Assembly: GCA_015680685.1 (NCBI GenBank)
Contig: MNCI01034664.1
Location: 154,996 to 218,995, forward strand
DNA: 64,000 bases
Direction of reading: 5' to 3'
Source of the DNA: Gnetum montanum
Taxonomy: Eukaryota; Streptophyta; Gnetopsida; Gnetales; Gnetaceae
Positions 55,639-64,000 of the stretch are shown piece after piece (position 1 is the stretch's first letter; the number at the start of each line of letters is the position of its first letter). The position numbers and the translations under genes were made by a program. The notes beneath the pieces were generated by a model. The model did no database searches and was not told the origin of the DNA. It saw only the letters and a list, made by a program, of their open reading frames with translations.

Positions 55639-57535
55639 ATGGCTTCTACACTTAAAGAAAAGTTATCACCTGCCAAAGAAACTCATAAGAGTCATGAAAA
55701 AGAACATGATGAAGGCAATTGGAGTGTGCCCATGAAAACTAGAATTGCATATTCTCATATAGATCCATACTATCCTAACTTCACATTTGTCTTCCACCAA
55801 GATGAATAGCTAGGGTGGAGAGATTAGTAGGGCAATGTTGTTTTACCTCCATAACATTCTACACTTAGAATGTTGGAAGTAATCTTAATAAGGTTGAACC
55901 TTGACCATGCACAAGAAGGATACCATGTCACTAAACACATGAGTAGGCCATATTAACCTACATAAGCATAAGTAAGAAGGGATGCCACCATGGAGACAAG
56001 ACATGAACATAACAAAGGAAAGAAAGTGCCTCACACTGTTATTCTAGAAGAAATAAATGATGATATATTCATAATGGAAGAACTTCATTAAACTCATGAA
56101 TCTCTTTCACAAATAACAATCATTCATCTAGAGGAACCTGTCAAAATACAACTGCATTTAGCCCTTGTAGAAACACATAAGAGAGATATGGAAGACTCCA
56201 AACTTAGGCAGACCTCAAGGCCTAAAGCTTCCATAAAACCAAAATAGAATGAATCATGGAGTCATAGAAGGAGAACTAGCTAGCACCATTCTTCAACTAC
56301 TTTCTCTTCCTCCTCATGTTCATATATGAAATCTAACAAGAGGGAACAAATATCAAGAGACTATGATAGAGAAAGACATGGAGACCATGAGAGACATGTA
56401 CATCAAAGAAAGTATCATGATGATGAAAAAGATAATTATGAACAAAGAAGAGACAAGATTAGGCATGAGAAAAGAGAATGACACTATGAGCATCGAAGGG
56501 ATCATAACTATAATAGAGTCTACAAATCCAAAGATCATGAAGAACCCCTACTATCCACTCTTAATATGATTAATATAAGAGAAGTAGTGTATATTCCTAC
56601 TAGGCATGTGAGGAATAATCACATCAAGAGACTATATATGAATAACATTCCCAAGGTTGAAGGTGAATACAATGTAGATCCACAACACTACTTCCAAGCA
56701 TTCCACAATACCTGTGTCCTTTAGAACATTTAAAATGATTACTAGAAGTTAAATTTGTTTTCCAGAAACTCATCAAGGAAGCAAAGAGGTGGTACTAATC
56801 CTTAGAACCAAAAAAAATCCAAAAATGGAGTACCATGCTAGAGCTTTTTAATGAAAAATATCAAACCTATTCCACAATGTCTAATTTAAGAAAAAAATTT
56901 AAGAATGGAAGCAATGGACACATGAATCCCTTAATGCAGTAATGGATAGGTACTATTCATTACCACATAGATGCTCAAGCCATGGATTTTCTCAAAGAAA
57001 ACAACTTAGAGATATTATTGATAGGTTAAGGAAAAAAATAAGAGAAACCCTTGGGGTATACGTCCAAGGAAGGTTATCAGAAATGATAGCCCATCAAATT
57101 CAAATATTAATAGACTAAGTGGAAAAATAGGAAGGAGAATTAAAGAAAATATAATTAGCTAAAGAGTACAATCAAGATCCAACAATAAGAAAAAGGGATC
57201 TGAGAATGTGTGATAGATAGGAAGAAGAAACTTTGAAGGATGCCATCCAAAAATTAGTCAATGACATTGCAACAAAGGTAGAGAAAATGTAAGACTCAGT
57301 GGATGAAAATTTTGCTATTGCACTCAAGATAGTAGAAGAAACGGCTAAACAACCTCTAAATAAAAATAAAGAAAGGAAGAAAAGAAGAGACAATGGACGA
57401 GTGAACTACAAACATAAAGGAAAAATTGCTACAATTGAGTTCACAAACTCCAGTTTGGAAGATGAAGAAGGATATAAAATGTGCCAATATGAACATCCTA
57501 AGAGATGTTCTCCTTTTCTACTTACAAGAGTCTAG
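55639..57535 (+). pseudogene. Gag of element F
   Basis: ATG 55639-55641 (MASTLKEKLSPAKETHKSHE), then FTFVFHQDE as in C and D. A charged stretch follows (around 56270-56570), then the capsid start with YIPTRHVRNNHIKRLYMNNI near 56600, and helical Lys/Glu-rich segments to about 57535. It is broken by many stops, several of them Trp or Gln codons changed to TAG or TAA. Confidence 0.75.
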
Positions 57536-57539
57536 AGCA

Positions 57540-58790
57540 TACATGCTTAACCCAAGATTTGTCAAGAAATAGATGCTAGGACGATTACCTTACCCACAAG
57601 GTAACTTCCGATAACCTTACCAACCATCATGTTATCCAAGCGAAGGCTACCCTCAACTACAAGAGCAATATTAATAGCAATGACAATAACCATAGGCATG
57701 GGAAATGCTACCACCAAGGTAGAAATATCCATACAGGAAACTAGATCTTTATGGATATTATGTTCAATGTCCAATCTCTCCAAGAAATGCTTTAGTCCAA
57801 ACCTTTTCTCACTATTATTCACCAGATTATCATTGACCCACCATGTTGCAATGGATCCTAATTCTTATGCACATCAACCAATAGCTAGTTCATCAATCCC
57901 AACTCCTAACTCTTTACCACTAGTTCCACCGCTAGTTATGCAAGGAGAATTTCCAACACAACCATAGAAAAAGAGTGCTACTAGGGTAGTCAATACATGA
58001 GAGGATGTAATGGTAAATCAACCTAGATCCAAGAAATATGCATTTTCAGAACAATTTCAGAAAGTGTTCAAAGGATGGAAACTTCACCTACATCAACCCC
58101 ATCTACACACACTCCTCAAGGGAACACCAAGCTTCCACATTCTACAGACCTAAGTTTAACCAATGTTATCCTCACTCAAACTATAACATATTGGATCATG
58201 GTAGAAGCACTTTCCAAGAAGATAATAGATCCAAGAAGTTCCTTAGTATATCTCCAAATAGTAGGGCATAAATCATGCAAGGCTCTACTAGATCGTGGGT
58301 CAAGATTAAATTTGATTTTGCTAGACATGTATAAAGCTTGGAATCTTCCTCCACTGAAGAAGAACAATATTCGATAGAGCTTGTTGACTAGTCAATTACT
58401 ATTCCACATGGACAAGCATAGGATGTTATTACAACCATCAATGGCTAGCTCTACCATGATGATCTTCTTGTCATACATGTTGGAAAAAGCAAGGGTGAAT
58501 TTCCTATAATTATGGAAAGAACATGACTTAGCATAGTGGATGCTAAGCTAGGAATTAGAGACTTGTCCTTGGAAATCTTCCAGGAAGATGAAGCCAGAAT
58601 TATACAAAGATTTAGAGTTCCATGTATCGCATATAGCAATAATGGGTGCAATTGCATGTGAAAAGTTTGGATCCTAAAATAACCAATACAACATGCTGTC
58701 AATATATAGAATATGTGTGTGTGCAATAATGTTTTTATGTAATAGCCATAAAACAAGAAGGCATTCAGTGGCTAATTCTTGAAAACGAGA
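57540..58790 (+). pseudogene. Gag tail and protease of element F
   Basis: A Pro/Ser-rich tail (57860-57965) precedes 58075-58377, which has SLVYLQIVGHKSCKALLDRG followed by SRLNLILLDMYKAW; the catalytic D-S-G has become D-R-G. The C-terminal part to about 58790 matches the GRAWLSxxDA...CITY portion of C with stops. Confidence 0.75.
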
Positions 58791-58899
58791 CAAAGTCTTA
58801 TATGTGCATCAAACGATTGAATAAAATCACAAGTGCCTACATTAAAGAAACTAATAGGTTAGATAATTAATAAGGCAACATCCTTATGTACAATTGTAT

Positions 58900-60360
58900 C
58901 AAGAAGAAGACATCAAATGGGAATAGTTATAGATTCAAGAAAAGTATGAACTAGAGCCATTAAAATTGAAAGCTCTACTAAATTTATTAGAGTATGCTTT
59001 TCTAGAAAACAAGAGATCAGGAATTATTAATGCCAATCTTGATAATGGATATAAATCTATGCATATGTCAACAATAAATCTATACAGATCCAACTATCAA
59101 ACCTCGCTATCAACCTCAAAGATGACTGAATCCTAAACTCAAAAAGTGGTTAAATAAGAATTGAAAAAATTGTTAAATGCAGGGTTCATCTATTCAATGG
59201 AAGACAATGAATAGATTTGTCATTTAGTCATTATCCCAAAGAAAGGTGGCAAGTGGAGGGTCTACATTGACTTCCAATTATTAAATTCAACAACATTCAA
59301 GAACTACTTTCCTTTATCATTTGTTAACCAAGTTCTTGATATTATTGCAGGACATCGGTACTATAGTTTCCTCAATGGATATAGCAAGTATAACCAAATC
59401 CACATTGCACTAGAAGACCAAGAGAATAATATATTCACCAGTCCATGAGGGATGTTTACCTACAAGCAAATGCCTTTTGGCTTATGCAATGCTCCCACTA
59501 CCTTTCAAAGACTTCTACTGAGTATCTTTCAAAAACAAATTAGCAATGAAGTGGAAGTATTCATGCATGATTTTTTCACATATGGGCTAGAATTCAAATA
59601 ATCCTTAGACCAATAAGAGAAGGTTTAGAAAGATGTGTTGAAACTAATCTAAAGCTCAATTGGTAGAAAATCGATTTAATGATCCAAGATGGTATTGTTC
59701 TAGAACATAAAATATCTCAAAAAGAAACAGAGGTAGATCCTGATAAGATAAGAGTCATGCAAAACATCACCACAACCATAAACTATTAAGGATGTTAGAT
59801 CATTTCTTGGCCATACAAGATATTTCAGAAGTTTTATTGAGAATTTTTCAAAGATCAGAAATTTGCTAGTAGAACTTATAAGGAAAGATGTACCATTATA
59901 ATGGATAGAATAATGCAAGAAGGTATTTGAAACATTAAAACAAAAGCTAAATGAAACACTAATTATTTGAGCTCTAGATTGGTCCAAGCCCTTTTACATT
60001 ATGATAGATGCTTCAAACTACACACTAGGAGCAGTACTCACTCAGCTTAATGATCAAAAAACACCATATTACATACACTATGTCAATCGAAGCATCACCA
60101 AGGCATAACTTAATTACACCACTACAAAAAAGGACCTTATGACTATGGTGTATGCACTTGAAAAATTTCAACATTATTTGCTCAATTATCCTATTTATGT
60201 TAACACAGATCATAGTGCTATCAGATTTTTCATGAATAAACTAGTGGTCAATCCAAGGGTGATATGATGACTTATGATATTATAGGAATTTGACATCACT
60301 ATGATAGAAAAGAAAGGAACTGAAAATGTTGTAGCTAATCATTTGTCAAGACTAAGATGA
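58900..60360 (+). pseudogene. Reverse transcriptase and RNaseH of element F
   Basis: Reads, with stops, IPKKGGKWRVYIDFQLLNST, FLNGYSKYNQIHIALEDQE and KQMPFGLCNAPTTFQRLL. The catalytic box is FMHDF near 59560-59575 (Asp to His). RNaseH follows (MIDASNYTLGAVLTQL, YVNTDHSAIRFFM, GTENVVANHLSRL) to about 60360. Both enzyme activities would be lost. Confidence 0.83.
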
Positions 60361-61800
60361 AAACTGCAAGAACATGATGAACCCTTATCAGACCAATTTC
60401 CTTATGAAAATTTGTTTGCAACAACAACAATGGCTATCAACCTAATAGAAAAGTCATGGATTATTGATTACATGAATTACATCACTACACAAGAGCTTCC
60501 TGTTGAGTGAAACTAGAAACAAAAGAAACAATTCCTCCACTAATTTAAACAATATATGGAAATTAATGGAAATATTTACAAGATATGTGCAAATGCACTA
60601 GTAAGATGGTGCATTCCAAAAGAGAGCCAACAAAGAACTCTACAAGATCTTCATAAGGAACCATGTGGTGGTCACTATGCAAGATGTAGAATAGCACTGA
60701 AGCTAATGATGGTAGGCTATTTTTGGCCTACCATATTCAGGGATGCACACCAGTTCACCTAATCTTGTGAAAGATGTCAATGTGACAAAAGACTAATGAC
60801 TAGATATGAAGATTCACAAGAATGGATACAGCCATCAGAATCATTTGATATCTAGAGAATTGTTTTCATGGGGCCCATCACACTAATGTCTAATAGGAAA
60901 TCTTACATCATAGTTACCATTGATTATTGCACCAAGTGGGTAGAAGTGGCTATTGTCAAAGATTGTATAGCCACAACAACCACCAAATTCTTCCAACAGC
61001 ATGTGGTGAATTGGTTTAGAGTACCTAGAATATTGATATTGGACAACAAAACCCACTTCATGAGATCTAAATTCAACAAGTTGATGCAACACCTTAGGGT
61101 TAATCATAAATTAATAACACCATATCACCCCCAAGCTAATGGCCAAGTAGAAGTAACCAATAGGAAACTCACAAAAATGTTAACACGAACTATTAGTCAA
61201 TATTGAAAGGATTGGAGCATTAAGCTAAATAATGCTCTATGGGCATATAGGTCCACATGGAAACTCCCAATTGGGTACTCATCCTATGAACTAGTCTACA
61301 GAAAAATTTTGATCTTGCCAATTCAAGAAAAGCTCAAAACGTTAGCTACTAACAGTATACTTGACCTACACCTAGACTTAACTTAGAAGGAATGCCTAAT
61401 GAATCTTAACCTTTTGAATGAAAGTCAAATTATAGCATTGATGAGTAATGAGGCACATAAGAAATTCTCCAAATGTAGGTATGATGCAAACATAAGACAA
61501 GTGTCTATCAAGCCTAGTGATAGAGTCCTTTACTATAATCCCAACCATGTGCCAAAGAAGGCTAAATTCCAAACACTTTGAAAAGGACCCTATATTGTCC
61601 ATGTAATTTACGACTTAGGCATCATGCACATTTATCATCCAACTAATCTACAAAGGCTTATCCTAGTTAATATTCAACAAGCCAAACCATTCTATGAACA
61701 TCCCGACTCCTCTATGGATCCCACCCTGTCTATCAAACCAACTTCAATCCATTCCATCTTCGAATTAATTATTTTCAATAATAGTCATGGGGGTGTCCAC
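60361..61800 (+). pseudogene. Integrase of element F
   Basis: Zinc region 60556-60790 (HKEPCGGHYARCRIALKLMM; SCERCQCD). Core from 60868: the first catalytic Asp is replaced (VFMGPITLMS), ILDNKTHFM keeps the second, and QANGQVEVTNRKL keeps the Glu. C-terminal domain to about 61800 (RLILVNIQQAKPFYEH). Stops occur between segments. Confidence 0.83.
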
Positions 61801-63310
61801 TTGGAACTTAGGTAGTGAAATTTTTCTTTTCTTACTAATTTTTCACATTATTTGATATCTTTTTTATTCTTTTATACTTTTCTCATTTCTTAATCATTTT
61901 CTATTCTTTGATATCTCTTAAATTCTTTCTAAATTTTTCCATTCTTATTATTTTTTGTATTCTTACCATTTTTCTACAATTTTTTATTATTTTTCTTGTA
62001 CATATTTTTGTTGATTTTCTAATAAAGTACAAGGTATAAAACAAGATGTAGTCCTAATAATGTGAACATTGTCCTATATTATCAACTCATGGGAAGATTG
62101 ATTCTACATACAATGGGACCACACGTCATCCATCCACTCATTTTCAATAATAAGAGGTTCTTACCCTGGACATAATGATACTCTTTTCACAATCAAACTA
62201 AAATAAACTTGTGATCATTATACCTAGATAGAAAAGTGAAGAACCAAGTGGAAATGAAAAGGGTGTGACATCAAGGGTATTTATGGATTCTCTAAGGCTA
62301 CTACTATAAGTTTTATCCTACTGTCAAGGTTGTATTATTTACTTGAGTTCTAATGAAAGATGAAAGTATGTATAAAATAAGTACTACCTTACCATGTCAC
62401 TAGAAAGACATGTTACCCATGCCTGAAGGTAGTATTCTGGTAAGGTTAATATAGTAAAAACATAATAAATGTATAGAATAAAAATTTCTAAGGGTCCCAT
62501 TGGAAAAACATGTTACCCATGCATGAAGGTAGGAGACTTCTCAAAAATCCAAAAAAATAAAGTGTGTTATTAATAAACTACTTCCTTAAACTTCATTGCT
62601 AAGTGTTAATACTTATTATACCAATGGTAGTCTTGAGGTTATTAGTTTTGGGATGATGTAATGGTAAGTGGTATGGACTTGGTTTGGATCTTTGATGGAA
62701 AGGCTAATGATTACTTTAACCATACACAACACACAAGAATCCATTATGCCTATGGTAATATACCTCACATCCTAGTTTCTATAATTCTTTCTACTTTTAT
62801 TCCACCTCACTATTATATATAATCACAATTCAATGATTTTGTATAATATAGTGTTATTTTTCTATTTAGGCACCACTAACATGTGTGTTTTGCAAGACAG
62901 GTATGTTTTACATTCAACTCATGGAATGCCTACAAACACTTGCAGCTGTAGTTATACAAGGGCACTAAGGGCTGAAGCCTACTTTGGGAAGGGCCCACTT
63001 GTATAACTTTTGTGCTTCATACCTAACAACCAATCCCACATCATCTTGTATCTTTAAGACACTTAAATCACCAATTTTCACTTTCCTACATTCTCATTGA
63101 GTGATCGTACTTTTAGCAATCCCTACTACCATCTCCTATATATTCCATTAACATTCTTTACCATGGATTCCTTATTTTACAGCTTCCAATGTCAAATTTT
63201 CATATTCTAAGCATTATCTATGATCAAACACCTTTTAGAGTACCTCCACATTTTCCAAACTATCCATTTCACCTAATTTTTTCAACAAAAATCATTCAAA
63301 ATCCAAAATT
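61801..63310 (+). other. 3' noncoding region of element F after integrase
   Basis: It matches the noncoding regions of A, C and D in order (AAAGGGTGTGACATCAAGGG near 62258; GGGAAGGGCCCACTTGTATA near 62986). TGGAAAAACATGTTACCCAT and ATGTTACCCATGC[AC]TGAAGG recur near 62400-62530, a short local duplication. No gene is supported. Confidence 0.65.
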
Positions 63311-63420
63311 TTTTGATGGTGACATTGTAGCTATGATGTATTAGGCCTTAATACATTGTAGATACGATGTCATATCTATGATGTATTTCATATAAACTTC
63401 CTATATATATGCGTAGAAGT
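63311..63420 (+). promoter_or_regulatory. Internal promoter block of F (GTAGCTATGATG palindromes and TATA)
   Basis: Imperfect palindromes ACATTGTAGCTATGATGTAT, ACATTGTAGATACGATGT and TATCTATGATGTAT (63330-63387) are followed by CTATATATAT (63411-63420). The F LTR carries the related string TATCTATGACATCGTAGCT near 54607. The layout matches D's internal block, but with F's own palindrome vocabulary. Confidence 0.55.
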
Positions 63421-63650
63421 TAGGAGATTTTTCATTATTCTCATTTCTAGCAAGAAGAGTTCATGCTATTTTTCTAATCCTTTGACAGCCAAACTTCCTA
63501 TCACCATAACTCTCTCACCGTAGCTCTGATTTATGTAATTTTTGAATCTTTTTTATCACAAAGTGACCAACTTAGTGATGGGGAAGAGTGCTATGTGTAA
63601 CTAAGTTAAATTGGGTCAAGATTCGCTAACACTGGAACAGTATATCAAGG

Positions 63651-63967
63651 GTAAGAACAGGAGCAAATGAGCATATTTTGATTAATTAATTGAATAAAAA
63701 CTAATAAACCTAATCGATTATCCTAGCCAACCATCCAATTACACAATAAATAAGGAAATGATAGCTATGAGAAGTCTTAACAATTAAATGTACAACAAGT
63801 AAGGGTTTCCTTTTAAATTTTTTCTAACTCTACAATCATAATGAAGCCATAAATAATAATAAGGATAAAAATTGAATCAAAACTAAGGACCTAAGAGAGA
63901 GCTATGAACTATTAAGAATCTATTTGAAATCTTTGGATTATCTTAAACAAATTCTTGGTGATCGCAG
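63651..63967 (+). other. Leader intron of the F 3' ORF (317 nt)
   Basis: Donor ATCAAGG|GTAAGAAC and acceptor GATCGCAG|ATGG. It is preceded by a leader homologous to that of D (CATAACTCTCTCACCGTAGC here, CATAACTTCCCAACCGTTTG in D). Length and both splice boundaries match the D intron (323 nt). Confidence 0.6.
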
Positions 63968-64000
63968 ATGGCCCGTAAGAGACCCACAACAAAAGGACCC
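63968..64000 (+). pseudogene. Start of the 3' ORF of element F (envelope position, cut by window end)
   Basis: ATG at 63968 directly after the acceptor AG. The eleven visible residues, MARKRPTTKGP, are basic and open without a stop. It corresponds to the ATG at 25635 in D (MAPK then a stop). Whether the ORF is intact beyond the window is unknown, so calling it a pseudogene rests on the state of the rest of F. Confidence 0.5.

Larger units (their letters stand above)
54548..64000 (+). mobile_element. Athila-like element F, 5' part with complete LTR, running off the window
   Basis: Plus-strand order: 5' LTR (54548-55483), PBS, gag, protease, RT, RNaseH, integrase, noncoding region, internal promoter block, leader intron, and the start of a 3' ORF at 63968. 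Same domain order as D. Many in-frame stops; base changes are biased to C-to-T and G-to-A. The 3' half lies beyond the window. Confidence 0.88.

Noticed and set aside
56353-56538. Met/Ile/Ser-rich ORFs on both strands near 56360-56570
   Set aside because: Shadows of the charged Arg/His/Asp repeat region of F Gag.

Overview
The window reads as an intergenic tract from a large, repeat-rich vascular-plant genome. Plant-type Ty3/gypsy lineages (Athila-like and Tat/Ogre-like), a Ty1/copia fragment, tRNA-primed LTR elements and small GT-AG introns all point to a plant. A gymnosperm or a large-genome angiosperm would fit, but the species cannot be fixed from sequence alone. I see no intact single-copy host gene, rRNA or tRNA. 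Nearly everything is nested LTR retrotransposon, and every polyprotein I followed is broken by stops or frameshifts.

Nesting of the left two thirds: an old minus-strand Athila-like element E (pieces 20762-22090 and 44555-45062) holds two insertions. The plus-strand element A (1-1240 and 19401-20761) is split by the 18.2-kb minus-strand Tat/Ogre-like element B (1241-19400, near-perfect 5-bp target duplication GAGCA/AAGCA). The minus-strand Athila-like element D (22091-44554, duplication ACCAT) is split by the younger minus-strand element C (33010-42672, two 795-bp LTRs, duplication ATCAT). The right part (45063-54547) is a mosaic: an LTR fragment, a copia leader with gag, a 5'-truncated-looking Athila-like body H, another LTR, and two stretches I cannot assign. 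A plus-strand Athila-like element F runs from 54548 off the right end.

Element B has gag-PR, then a 5.5-kb gap, then RT-RNaseH-archaeal-type RNaseH-INT, all on the minus strand. Inside the gap, on the opposite strand, lies a complete-looking but decayed multi-exon gene: a TATA box at 7927, about nine exons between 8198 and 12683, and eight GT-AG introns, seven of them 75-94 nt. Its first third resembles the FCP1/NLI-interacting HAD domain with the catalytic aspartates gone. Clusters of a short hairpin-like motif (GTTTA plus GGCC..GGCC or GTC..GAC) separate the coding blocks of B.

Athila-like elements D and F each carry, downstream of integrase, a second promoter-like block. It consists of the same family-specific palindromes found in that element's own LTR, then a TATA box, an untranslated leader, and a leader intron of nearly the same length in both (323 and 317 nt). 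The intron's acceptor directly abuts the ATG of the 3' (envelope-position) ORF. Together with the antisense gene of B, whose leader and first intron are filled with the B LTR motif, this suggests that extra genes in these retroelements are driven by internal promoter modules tied to the LTR of the same element. This is the most interesting signal in the window.

All coordinates were read by eye. Domain edges inside decayed polyproteins are good to perhaps 50-100 bases; LTR ends, target duplications and splice sites are given to the base.
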